In this document: piece after piece, positions 17,907-25,219 of the stretch | Position numbering within the stretch: position 1 is the first letter of the stretch | How the letters are laid out: each line of letters begins with the position of its first letter | NCBI RefSeq assembly: GCF_000155615.1 | Contig: NZ_DS989915.1 | Location: 1,532,084-1,596,083, forward strand | DNA: 64,000 bases | Source: Alcanivorax sp. DG881 | Lineage (GTDB): Bacteria; Pseudomonadota; Gammaproteobacteria; Pseudomonadales; Alcanivoracaceae | Direction of reading: 5' to 3' | Program-made: the position numbers and the translations under genes | Notes under the pieces: model-generated | Databases searched by the model: none | What the model saw: the letters and a program-made list of their open reading frames with translations, nothing else | What the model was told of the DNA's origin: nothing

Positions 17907-18002
17907 ACTGCACCTCTCTTATGAACAGAAAACTCTGTCCACAAAAGTGGTTACAGATCAGCGGAGCGTAGCGACATCCGCGTGCTTTGACTTGTTAGCT
18001 TT

Positions 18003-19475
18003 TTATTCATTTTCAACACTTGAATCAGCAATCCTGTGAGAAAATCCAGGATAAGATTTGTCGAGGTCATCCAATATAGCATTAACCAATAGGCAAGCAT
18101 CTGAAATTGTATCGGGCAGACTTTGTTGCTTCGGATAGCGATGGAGCCTGTGAAGTGGGTTTCCGCATGTTTCGAAGCAGGATTCTCGAACCGCCCCCCA
18201 TGTTCCATGTGAGTACCCAGAAGTCCATGAATAGTGCGCGTCATAGGCATCTTTAACGCCTGCTTTTTCACTAATTTTCCTGAGATCCAAGCCACTCCAG
18301 CTCCCTAGCTCGATGTTTAGAAACTCTTCCCAAAGGTCTTCGCCGGCTATCGCCTCAATGGTGCTCTGGTTAATGTGTTTGGGCGGGTCCATTAGCTCAT
18401 CAAATCGCAAGGCGTTTAATTTCGCTTGCCCCGCCCCATAAGCACGCCATTTCTTCCATAATTCAGTATCATCTTTATGCAACAAATACCTCAGTGAAAT
18501 ATGAGCTTCTAGGATTGTTCTGAGGCCAAGCCTTCCCAGAATACCGGTTCCAATACCTATACCTAGCATTTCGTCGAGGACTTTTACTACATAAAGTGCT
18601 ATACCAAATACAGCATCGTGCGTCGCATCAATAGCGGTTGTAGAGTGTGTATCAGACCAGTGTGATTCGATTTCATGAAGAAGCGACGTTATATCAGTTC
18701 GAGAGACAGAAGGTACTTCCTCAATTGTTGATTCTTTTTCCTCCATAAGGGCTAAACAAGGCGAGTTTCTCCACGCTTCGTCCCAGAAAGCGTTTGGCCA
18801 CGCCAAGTCTTTCTCTACCAGTGGATTTTCAGCCATTTCGGAGGCTCGAATGGATGGTCGTATTTTTCTTAGATCACCTTCATACGGATAGCCAAACCAT
18901 TCCTCTGCCATTTCCCGTGGCACATGAAATTTCCCTGAAATCACCTGTGCCATTAATTTTAGCCAGCGACAGTCCGTAGCTTCTTGAGACTGATGCGGCA
19001 GATTGAAACCCACAGCATCCATCAAAATAGATATGTCGGGCTCTTCTTTAGGTAATAAATTAACCCATGTTTCCCTTGCAGGTAAGTTATCAAATAGAAG
19101 TAAAACCACTAGCGCTGATGCGGTGGTTTTATTTTCTAAGATAACCCCTATGAATTGCTCTCTTAGCGTATCAGGAAGTTTTGAAATTCCAGTTAAGGAA
19201 ATATCTGAAAACTGATCTTTTTCGTCATGCTCACCGATGAATGAAAGTATTCTTCGGAATTCCTCAATAGCGTAATCTTGGCCATCAATCACTCGGATGA
19301 TGGCAGCCCAAATCATTTCGGGGAGTCTCTCATTAGACCAAGACGAAAAAGTGACCTTATCAGCCACTACAGCAAAACCCGACTGTAGCTGTTTCCCAAC
19401 TTTTTTGTGATCTTGCAGAGAAGTCCTATTTTTACCACTACGTGACTTCTTTCTCTTATTTTTACTTTTTGGCAT
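18003..19475 (-). CDS. Large cassette protein, DUF5677-like
   Basis: At 490 residues this is unusually long for an integron cassette. The N-terminus is very basic (MPKSKNKRKKSRSGKNRTS). The C-terminal half (about 290-480) contains GLRTILEAHISLRYLLHKDD, WRAYGAGQAKL and YSWTSGYSHGTWGAVRES, a pattern I associate with DUF5677, a helical domain of unknown function. No membrane segment is obvious. Codon use is AT-rich compared with the chromosome. The gene starts about 37 bases from the attC of the cassette upstream, and its own attC is the one split by the IS. Biological role unknown; defence or toxin-like functions are common in cassettes but nothing here proves that. Confidence 0.7.
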   Translation of the reverse strand: MPKSKNKRKKSRSGKNRTSLQDHKKVGKQLQSGFAVVADKVTFSSWSNERLPEMIWAAIIRVIDGQDYAIEEFRRILSFIGEHDEKDQFSDISLTGISKLPDTLREQFIGVILENKTTASALVVLLLFDNLPARETWVNLLPKEEPDISILMDAVGFNLPHQSQEATDCRWLKLMAQVISGKFHVPREMAEEWFGYPYEGDLRKIRPSIRASEMAENPLVEKDLAWPNAFWDEAWRNSPCLALMEEKESTIEEVPSVSRTDITSLLHEIESHWSDTHSTTAIDATHDAVFGIALYVVKVLDEMLGIGIGTGILGRLGLRTILEAHISLRYLLHKDDTELWKKWRAYGAGQAKLNALRFDELMDPPKHINQSTIEAIAGEDLWEEFLNIELGSWSGLDLRKISEKAGVKDAYDAHYSWTSGYSHGTWGAVRESCFETCGNPLHRLHRYPKQQSLPDTISDACLLVNAILDDLDKSYPGFSHRIADSSVENE

Positions 19476-19511
19476 TCAATTTCAATCCATGCTGAAGTGC
19501 GACTCGGAAAG

Positions 19512-19560
19512 CTAACGCCCGCCTCAGCCGCCGAAGGTCGGCTTGCAGGCCCTTGTTATG
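19512..19560 (-). repeat. attC site 2
   Basis: On the minus strand it runs from TAACAAGGGC through GCAAGCCGAC and GGCTGAGGC to GGGCGTTAG. It has the R''-L''-L'-R' layout of short attC sites (about 48 bp). It is nearly identical to the site at 21382-21430, with one base difference in the core. Confidence 0.85.
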
Positions 19561-19921
19561 TTTCCGAAATTCGACTAACAATCCATACGACAAAAGCAAG
19601 AGCTGCAGCAGCCATTAGTGGAAGCATTACTCTATCTGAGCTCCATGGCTTTTTTTCCTTTTTCGCTTCTTCAGTGGCTCTATAGAATTCATCAACGCTT
19701 ATTGGGCATGAAATCTCGTGCGAGTCATCCTCCATAAACCTATAAGCGTCCTCGAACTGCTCATCCAGACAAACCCATACGGTATAAGCATCTGAAACCA
19801 CCACTCCCGGGGCTAGGCCAGTGTGTTCTCCACCGATATAGATGGGAACCCCATTCGACTCCAGCAAGAATTTAGCATTCCAAGCTTCTGTTCTATCAAT
19901 GGTGCTGAACAGCTTTCGCAT
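19556..19921 (-). CDS. DUF2007-like protein with C-terminal membrane anchor (cassette gene)
   Basis: 121 residues. Residues 1-75 look like DUF2007, a small ferredoxin-like domain (EAWNAKFLLESNGVPIYIGG, VWVCLDEQFEDAYRFM). Residues about 97-117 form one transmembrane helix (LPLMAAAALAFVVWIVSRI). The stop codon TAA lies inside the attC R'' box, a typical cassette feature. DUF2007 is described as a putative signal-transducing domain, without a defined partner. GC is low compared with the chromosome. Confidence 0.7.
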   Translation of the reverse strand: MRKLFSTIDRTEAWNAKFLLESNGVPIYIGGEHTGLAPGVVVSDAYTVWVCLDEQFEDAYRFMEDDSHEISCPISVDEFYRATEEAKKEKKPWSSDRVMLPLMAAAALAFVVWIVSRISET

Positions 19922-19941
19922 TCACACCCTCCCCAAAAACA

Positions 19942-20062
19942 TAACGCCCTGTTAAGGGGTGAGCAACGCAATACAAAAGCCGCCGCATACCACCTTAATC
20001 ACTTAAATCAACGCATAGTGAAAATGCCACGCGTTGCGAATCCCTCTTGAACAGTTTGTTAT
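19942..20062 (-). repeat. attC site 3, long Vibrio-type (VCR/VPR-like)
   Basis: About 121 bp, more than twice the other sites. Read on the minus strand it begins CATAACAAACTGTTCAAGAG and contains GATTCGCAACGCGTGGCATT, TATGCGTTG, AAGTGATTAAGGTGGTATGC and GCTCACCCCTTAACAGGGCG before the final TTA. This layout matches the repeats of Vibrio superintegrons. The cassette it closes (acetyltransferase, 20059-20595) was probably acquired from a Vibrio-like array. Confidence 0.85.
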
Positions 20063-20595
20063 GCCTTGCCCCACTCGGTTCGAAGGACTGCCAAAACCAC
20101 TGTATCCCACCACTGTTCTTTGAAAAAACGATGCTCTCTAAAATGTGCTTCTTGGCGCATACCCAGAGACTTACAGAGCTTAATAGCTGGCAAGTTTTTA
20201 CTGATTGTCTCCGCATAAATGCGGCGAACTCCCAACTCCGAGAAACCAAAATCTGCCAGAGCCAAGGCGGCTTCATGACTTAACTTATTACCTTGAGAGA
20301 TTCTGGAAAATGCACACCCCATCGAAGCCTGCTGATTGTCCTCTAGGCGTAAACAAACAGTCCCAACGAACTCACCTGACACCTTACATTCGACAGCTAA
20401 TTGGTATGATTTTCTTGGCTTCTCAGAAGCCTGAGCGATAAACAAGCTTGTTAACTCTCGATATTTATTAGGGTCACAATCGCTTTCGTCATAGAAACGC
20501 TGATATTTAGCATCCTGAGACATAGCAACAAAAGCATCTTCATCGTTCGGAGTCATGTCCCTAATAATCAGACGCTTAGTCTCGATTTTAAACAT
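20059..20595 (-). CDS. GNAT N-acetyltransferase, RimJ/RimL type (cassette gene)
   Basis: 178 residues. An N-terminal beta strand (FKIETKRLIIRDMTPNDEDA) is typical of RimL-like GNAT enzymes. The acetyl-CoA site region contains GCAFSRISQGNKLSHEAALA and the later ELGVRRIYAETISKNLPAIK and LGMRQEAHFREH, again RimJ/RimL-like. The family transfers acetyl to protein N-termini or small amines; the substrate is unknown. I chose the ATG at 20595 because AAGGAA precedes it; the longer reading from 20637 would run into the neighbouring attC. The stop overlaps the Vibrio-type attC. Confidence 0.85.
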   Translation of the reverse strand: MFKIETKRLIIRDMTPNDEDAFVAMSQDAKYQRFYDESDCDPNKYRELTSLFIAQASEKPRKSYQLAVECKVSGEFVGTVCLRLEDNQQASMGCAFSRISQGNKLSHEAALALADFGFSELGVRRIYAETISKNLPAIKLCKSLGMRQEAHFREHRFFKEQWWDTVVLAVLRTEWGKA

Positions 20596-20621
20596 CGAAA
20601 GTTCCTTTTTCTTTGTGAAGC

Positions 20622-20665
20622 ATAACGCCGCGAACACGCGCTTGTCGCGTGCTTTGCCTTGTTAA
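20622..20665 (-). repeat. attC site 4
   Basis: TAACGCCGCG (20623 on) and CTTTGCCTTGTTAA (to 20665) flank a short stem (CACGCG...CGCGTG). About 44 bp, a different sequence family from sites 2 and 6. Confidence 0.75.
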
Positions 20666-20977
20666 TCACTTGTAAATCCCTGCTTCAGTTAGCTTACGCA
20701 ACATTGTCGAAATCATACCAACGTAGACCGCAAGCATGCCGATCCCAAAAACATACCAGGTTCCCTTGTACAAGAAAGGGCTAGGGGAGAATCCCGCCCA
20801 CTTTCTGTAAGCAACGTCGGAAAGCGCATAAGCAAACAAAATCAGGACAAACTTCCCCGTTAGCACTAAAGCAGCCTTCTTTCGGGATATACGTCTATCA
20901 ATTGCGCGTTTCCGTGTAGTTACCTCTGCTCCTGAAATAAGGAAAAAAACAAGTATAAAGGCTATCCAGTCGATCAT
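20666..20977 (-). CDS. Hypothetical membrane protein (cassette gene)
   Basis: 103 residues with about three transmembrane helices (IAFILVFFLISGAEV, ALVLTGKFVLILFAYAL, YVFGIGMLAVYVGMISTML) and a basic loop (TTRKRAIDRRISRKK). No family recognised. It starts near the recombination point of attC site 5 and its stop touches attC site 4, so it is a complete cassette. GC is low. Confidence 0.7.
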   Translation of the reverse strand: MIDWIAFILVFFLISGAEVTTRKRAIDRRISRKKAALVLTGKFVLILFAYALSDVAYRKWAGFSPSPFLYKGTWYVFGIGMLAVYVGMISTMLRKLTEAGIYK

Positions 20978-20993
20978 TCGATTCCCAAAGTAT

Positions 20994-21066
20994 TAACGCC
21001 CGGCGCAGCGGGCAAATTGGAGCGAGGAACGAGCGGAAATTTGATCCGCCTGCCGCCGCTTGTTAA
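20994..21066 (-). repeat. attC site 5
   Basis: TAACGCCCGGCGCAGCGGGC at 20994 on and CGCCTGCCGCCGCTTGTTAA to 21066 form the outer arms, with an inner inverted repeat (AAATT...AATTT). About 73 bp. It shares its inner half with the IS-split site 1. Confidence 0.85.
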
Positions 21067-21365
21067 ATTTTGACTTGCACATACCACTGGCTTCCTTTTG
21101 GCTCGACAAAATAATGATATGACACTTCTAGGGGTTTGATTGGAGAGTATATTAAAGAGGCAATTGATGCAGTTAGACTTTCTAGCGGCGTAAACACTGG
21201 AACGCCAAAGTCACCCTGCCGAATACTGTGCTCAACTAAAACACGCTCGCCATCCTTAGTCATGTAGCCTTTAGCATGCACAAGCAGATGCAAACCTCTT
21301 GCCACTGGATAACCGGCCAAATAAATAACCAACGCTACGAATACGCAGACTTTCCGTTTCTTCAC
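21063..21365 (-). CDS. Hypothetical protein with one membrane segment (cassette gene)
   Basis: About 100 residues. It begins with a basic stretch and one hydrophobic helix (KVCVFVALVIYLAGYPVARG), probably a signal anchor, followed by a soluble part (VLVEHSIRQGDFGVPVF, EVSYHYFVEPKGSQWYVQVK). No family recognised. The reading frame is open further upstream through attC site 6, but that part would encode the recombination site. The GTG at 21365 with AGGA upstream is the better start. The stop lies in attC site 5. Confidence 0.6.
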   Translation of the reverse strand: MKKRKVCVFVALVIYLAGYPVARGLHLLVHAKGYMTKDGERVLVEHSIRQGDFGVPVFTPLESLTASIASLIYSPIKPLEVSYHYFVEPKGSQWYVQVKI

Positions 21366-21381
21366 ATACTTTCCTGAAAAT

Positions 21382-21430
21382 TTAACGCCCGCCTCAGCCG
21401 CCGAAGGTCGGCTTGCAGGCACTTGTTAAG
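21382..21430 (-). repeat. attC site 6
   Basis: TAACGCCCGCCTCAGCCGCC at 21383 on and GGCTTGCAGGCACTTGTTAA to 21429. It is almost identical to site 2, which suggests the two cassettes came from the same source array. Confidence 0.85.
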
Positions 21431-21805
21431 TTATTCTGAACTTGCATACCAGTGATGATAAAAGTCTTCTTGGGTTACTTCTGCCAAAGAAGGAGGAACT
21501 ATCAGCGTATGCTCATTATTGAAAGACAGCACCAAACAGCCTCTTTGATAATCGAATGACTTCAGCCGTACATGGTCAAGGGGACTCAAAGCCTCACTCC
21601 ACTCCTCGAATTCGCTAGTATCTCCGGGATACTCGTCGGATCGCATAACCGCTCCGGATAAGTTATTGAGGATCCATGGAGGATCGATCCAAATATATTG
21701 CCCCTTCTCCGAAAACCTTAATTTAATCGAATTGCACGCCAGCGTTCGTTCGCAATCACGACCAACAAAGGCATTTATAATCTTTATATCTTCGTCGTGA
21801 TCCAT
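21431..21805 (-). CDS. Hypothetical cassette protein (124 residues)
   Basis: An acidic soluble protein of 124 residues. The sequence GQYIWIDPPWILNNLSGAV and HVRLKSFDYQRGCLVLSFNN suggests a small beta-rich domain, but I recognise no family. The stop directly abuts attC site 6. Upstream, a GTTAAGT core (21819-21825, minus strand) fits the GTTRRRY recombination consensus, but no full attC follows. This is therefore the first (promoter-proximal) cassette of what remains. Confidence 0.65.
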   Translation of the reverse strand: MDHDEDIKIINAFVGRDCERTLACNSIKLRFSEKGQYIWIDPPWILNNLSGAVMRSDEYPGDTSEFEEWSEALSPLDHVRLKSFDYQRGCLVLSFNNEHTLIVPPSLAEVTQEDFYHHWYASSE

Positions 21806-21818
21806 AGATAGATCTCAA

Positions 21819-22111
21819 ACTTAACAGCGTATTCAGTCGAACGATTCGACCTATCTTTTTTCGACATAATTCTGTATCGGGCAGCGCCTTTCTTAGCTAC
21901 AAAACCCAGCACAGACAATGACCTGGAGATAATTTGAGAACCGTTCGCAGCCGAAAAAACTCGAATGAGCGGCCTATTTCCCGTATTTCCCAGCATTCCC
22001 CTTTCCCTGAAAATCACTTTATATCAACCGTTTAGCTTTTTCTGTAAGCCATATCCTACAAGCAAGGCACCCCCGTCCGGTGAGCACGAACCAAGGACAG
22101 GCTGAGCAGAC
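21819..22111. other. Right boundary of the cassette array, no confident gene
   Basis: A recombination-core motif ACTTAAC (21819-21825) is followed by an inverted repeat GTCGAA-CGA-TTCGAC (21836-21850). An attI or a decayed attC is possible. An open frame of 77 codons on the minus strand (21784-22017) overlaps the neighbouring gene start and looks like no known family. No integrase gene lies here; the next gene is the dioxygenase. Confidence 0.45.
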
Positions 22112-22146
22112 ACAAAAAAGCCCGGGGACTTGCGTCGCCCGGGCTT
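22112..22146 (-). terminator. Rho-independent terminator of the dioxygenase gene
   Basis: On the minus strand, AAGCCCGGG (from 22146), a loop of about ten bases, CCCGGGCTT, then TTTT. It lies 30 bp after the stop of the gene at 22177. Confidence 0.85.
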
Positions 22147-22176
22147 GAGGGGTGTAACCCTGGTTATCGCTCTCCC

Positions 22177-24924
22177 TTAGCGATCTTCGTACCGTTGGTG
22201 CTTGAAGAAGATGCCGGTGTCACCGAACTGGGACAGGGTGAACGGGGACGCCATGACCAGCTCACCGACTTTGGTGGCGCTGTTGCGGCGTTCACGGGCG
22301 TAGCGTGCGGTGACCCAAGGCCAGATGGACGTTTTGATGGACTTGGAGGTCGCGTAAACGTCATACACCTTGGTGCCGGGGTTCAGGGCGGTCAGGTCGT
22401 CACGGAAATCGTGGGGCGCGGTGCTGATAGTGTTCTTCAAATCACCGTTGGGCACGAAGTAAACCTGAGACGGGGTGTTGGCATTACTCACCGGGGAACC
22501 GTCCTGGTTCACCTTGGCCATGTCACTCATGACTACCAGCGTCGGCTTTCTGGACACCAGCGAGAACAGCGTCGTTGTGCCGAGGGTTTCGTTCACTTCC
22601 GGCTGGACATAGTTGGACAGTTCGTTGGCAAAGATATTGTGGTTATCGCCCTGCCCGCTAAGGGTATAGAGCGCGGACACGTTTTCAGAACGCTTGCCGT
22701 CCACCATCAGTTTCAGCGCCAGCCCCGGCGCAAAGCCACGGTCCGACGGATCGCCAGTTACCGACAAGCGCAGCAGGCCGTGATCTGCCCCCTGGAACAG
22801 GCCGGTATAGCCATGGCCTGCCGTCGGCACGAACTGCACCTTGGCCAGCGCACCGCGAGGGTGAATCGGCTTGCTGTAGCCTGGCGGGGTCACGTCGGTG
22901 GCATCCTGCACTTTCTTCCACAGAACGGAGTCGATCAGGCCACCAATATCGATGGGTTCGATGGCCGGCACTTCACCGTCTTCGTAGCTGGTACGCAGGG
23001 CGCCGTTGACCCACAGGTGGTCCTGTTTCGCCTGGGCAGACCAGGACTGATAGTCCTCGGGAATTTTCAGGCCCCAGGGTTTGAAGGCGTTATCCATGCC
23101 CACTAGGCTGCTCGCCAGGTTCGGGTAGTGGCGACGGATGATGTCGACCATGGTGTTCTCTTCTACCCAGTCGATCCCTTCAGCGGTGTAGACCTCGTCG
23201 GTGTAATCGGTGGTGAAGAAGCGGTCGGTCATCAGACGGCGTGACGCATTGAGGATAAAGATCTGGAAAGACGTTTCGCCGAAGCCGAAGCCTTCCGGAC
23301 GCGTCTCTTCTGCCAGCTGGCCCACCAGGGTATCGATCATTTCGATATCGTTGTTGTACAGCGACTTCAGGTCAGCCACCAGCTGCGGATCACTGGATAA
23401 CTGCTCGAAGCTGGTAAGCGGCTTGAGGCCGATCTGGCGACGGAACTCGTTGTAACGGGGCACGCCACGCTCACGGTCACGCAGCACGTCGATGGCCGCC
23501 ATATCAATGTCGCCGATCAGCGGCATGGACAGGTTACGCAGGAAGTCCGGGTAGTTGTTCAGTGTCAGCGCACCCGGGTGGGTGATACCGAAGGAATACC
23601 ACAGGCGATCCTGACCCACATCGGTGAGCAGATCTTCCGCATCACCGTTACGAGTGTCCTGCAGCAAAATTTCTTCGTCCACCACGTTGGAGCCGATGTC
23701 GTAGACCTTGATCTCGTCACGCAGCAACGGGTGCATGCGATACACGGAAACAAACTCTTCGGTGAGGGTGTAGGGCACGCCGTAGTTGTTCGGGGTGCGC
23801 GAGCCCACCAGGCCGGCCAGGGCGTGTTCGATAGAGCTGGTATCGCCCTGCCCCAGATCGTTATCGATGCCGAGCAGGTTGAAGATACCGCCCAGTTCAC
23901 CCAGATTGTTGTTCAACTCGTCCAGGTCATCCTGGAATTTGTCGCGCTTGTCACGGTCACCGCCCAGGCCCCACCAGTTGGCGTACATGGCACGCTCGAG
24001 CACCGGGTTGGCGAGAATCGCCGGGGTCCATTCCACGGTGTGGATTTTGGCCATCAAGGCAGCGTTAATCAGCCGGGCATGGTCGTAGAGCCACTGATCG
24101 GAAGCACCGGGGTTGTTCGCCTTGAGCATATCCGCAATGGCGTTGTGCTCTTGCGTAAACAGGTGGTGCAGCATACTCAGGCCCACCCACCAGTTTTCAT
24201 TGAAACCGGTAACGGGTTTGCCACTGAGGAAGTCTGTTGGCAAACGGCCATTGCTGTCGACTTTCAGCTTACCGTCCACAAAGGAACGCACTTCGTCGTT
24301 GGTTTCCTTGTCACTGCCATACAGCTGCGAGCCATCCCACCAGTGGGTGTTGATGTTCTCGTAGGTCACCAGGGATTCATCGCCGCTGACGTCCGGGTCC
24401 GGGCGGGTACGCTGCACGGACATGGTGCCGGAGCCCAGCACGTCGCCAGCCGGCAGCGGAAATTCGATCGGGTTGGCGTCGGTACGCGGGCCATGATCGA
24501 ACCAGTCATGGACCATGAACTGGATCCAGGAGGTGGCGATGAAGTTCAGGGTGGTGGCGGGTTTGAAATCGCCGCCCCGGGACATGATCAGGTTACTGAC
24601 TTCCCGCGGGTTCGGGGTCAGCAGATTGCCGCTTTCCGATTCCGCAAAAGACGAGGCCGGATCCACGTTACGGCCAAAGTTCACATTGGCGGAGCCTTCC
24701 GCCGGATTATCCAGGATATTACAGGTACCGTCTTCGGTACGGGCCACATGGCTGCGCTCATCGCAGACGATACTGGCGTTTTTTTCACCCCAGCTTTCCA
24801 TGTCGAACATATTGTTTTCGAGCAGATCTTCCCGTTGACCGGCAAGAACCAGCAGGGCGCCCATTACGCCAAGTGAACCGAACTTGGTCAGGGCTGGCCA
24901 GGTAACCCAGGGGGACATAGCCAT
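22177..24924 (-). CDS. Heme peroxidase-family fatty-acid alpha-dioxygenase-like protein
   Basis: 915 residues of the cyclooxygenase/animal-peroxidase superfamily. The closest pattern I know is the plant alpha-dioxygenase: SWIQFMVHDWFDH (distal heme His139), THWWDGSQLYGSD, LHHLFTQEHNAIADMLK, ARLINAALMAKIHTVEWTP and EEFVSVYRMHPLL (radical Tyr395, proximal His398), then NASRRLMTDRFF. Alpha-dioxygenases add O2 to the alpha carbon of fatty acids, giving 2-hydroperoxy acids. Plant enzymes have about 640 residues; this one has an insertion near 320-360 and some 200 extra C-terminal residues. The start has GGAGG. A hydrophobic segment (FGSLGVMGALLVLAG) near the N-terminus may anchor it. A LAL regulator lies upstream in the same direction. 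The assignment to alpha-DOX and not another peroxidase branch is inferred from motifs. Confidence 0.8.
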   Translation of the reverse strand: MAMSPWVTWPALTKFGSLGVMGALLVLAGQREDLLENNMFDMESWGEKNASIVCDERSHVARTEDGTCNILDNPAEGSANVNFGRNVDPASSFAESESGNLLTPNPREVSNLIMSRGGDFKPATTLNFIATSWIQFMVHDWFDHGPRTDANPIEFPLPAGDVLGSGTMSVQRTRPDPDVSGDESLVTYENINTHWWDGSQLYGSDKETNDEVRSFVDGKLKVDSNGRLPTDFLSGKPVTGFNENWWVGLSMLHHLFTQEHNAIADMLKANNPGASDQWLYDHARLINAALMAKIHTVEWTPAILANPVLERAMYANWWGLGGDRDKRDKFQDDLDELNNNLGELGGIFNLLGIDNDLGQGDTSSIEHALAGLVGSRTPNNYGVPYTLTEEFVSVYRMHPLLRDEIKVYDIGSNVVDEEILLQDTRNGDAEDLLTDVGQDRLWYSFGITHPGALTLNNYPDFLRNLSMPLIGDIDMAAIDVLRDRERGVPRYNEFRRQIGLKPLTSFEQLSSDPQLVADLKSLYNNDIEMIDTLVGQLAEETRPEGFGFGETSFQIFILNASRRLMTDRFFTTDYTDEVYTAEGIDWVEENTMVDIIRRHYPNLASSLVGMDNAFKPWGLKIPEDYQSWSAQAKQDHLWVNGALRTSYEDGEVPAIEPIDIGGLIDSVLWKKVQDATDVTPPGYSKPIHPRGALAKVQFVPTAGHGYTGLFQGADHGLLRLSVTGDPSDRGFAPGLALKLMVDGKRSENVSALYTLSGQGDNHNIFANELSNYVQPEVNETLGTTTLFSLVSRKPTLVVMSDMAKVNQDGSPVSNANTPSQVYFVPNGDLKNTISTAPHDFRDDLTALNPGTKVYDVYATSKSIKTSIWPWVTARYARERRNSATKVGELVMASPFTLSQFGDTGIFFKHQRYEDR

Positions 24925-24994
24925 GATAAACCTCCGTCGTTTTTATTCTCGGGGTATGTCTGATGACAACGACGGCACTCTAGCAATGGGGTCA

Positions 24995-25032
24995 CCCCCT
25001 CCACCCCCTCCCCCGGGAGGGGGTGGAGGGGG
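24995..25032. repeat. G/C-tract palindrome, 18-bp perfect arms
   Basis: CCCCCTCCACCCCCTCCC (24995-25012), a two-base loop and its exact inverse (25015-25032). The G strand has several runs of three to five G, so it could form a very stable hairpin or a G-quadruplex. It lies about 70 bp upstream of the dioxygenase start. Confidence 0.85.
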
Positions 25033-25086
25033 AAAACGAAAAAGCGCGAACGGGTTCAAGGTTTGGAATGGCAGCTACGAGCTATG

Positions 25087-25214
25087 AGCTTCGAGCTACG
25101 AGGCGCGGGATTGGGTTTGCTTCATCTCGAAAGCCGTGCCCGCGATCATGCGTACGTGCGCGGGCACGGCGCTCAAAAAAAATGGGCATTCCTCGCGCCT
25201 CGTAGCTCGAAGCT
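25087..25214. repeat. Nested inverted repeat between regulator and dioxygenase
   Basis: The outer arms (25087-25107 and 25194-25214, starting AGCTTCGAGCTACGAGG) are perfect 21-bp inverses. Inside them GCCGTGCCCGCG (25133-25144) and CGCGGGCACGGC (25159-25170) form a second perfect 12-bp stem. Such architecture is typical of dispersed palindromic elements or small non-autonomous transposons. Confidence 0.85.
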
Positions 25215-25219
25215 TGTGT

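Larger units (their letters stand above)
16670..17960 (-). mobile_element. IS3-family insertion sequence, 1.29 kb, with 26-bp inverted ends
   Basis: The left end TGATCTGCTACCACTTTC (16670 on) and the inverse of the right end (TGATCTGTAACCACTTTT, from 17960) match with few mismatches up to GTGGACA. Both carry the TG...CA termini usual in IS3 elements. It encodes OrfA and OrfB. I see no 3-5 bp target duplication. The outer part of the inverted repeat (CTGATCTG) may derive from the attC arms and not from the IS; in that case the IS proper is 16680-17950. Confidence 0.8.
16650..17998 (-). repeat. attC site 1, split by the IS3-family element
   Basis: The inner half TAACGCCCGGCGCAGCAGAC lies at 16650-16669 and the outer half, ending CTTGACTTGTTAG when read on the plus strand, at 17961-17998. 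Together they resemble the intact attC at 20994-21066. The insertion sequence occupies the position of the hairpin tip. Confidence 0.7.

Noticed and set aside
21784..22017. A 77-codon minus-strand frame at the array border
   Set aside because: It overlaps the start of the cassette gene at 21431-21805, has no recognisable family and no clear attC of its own.
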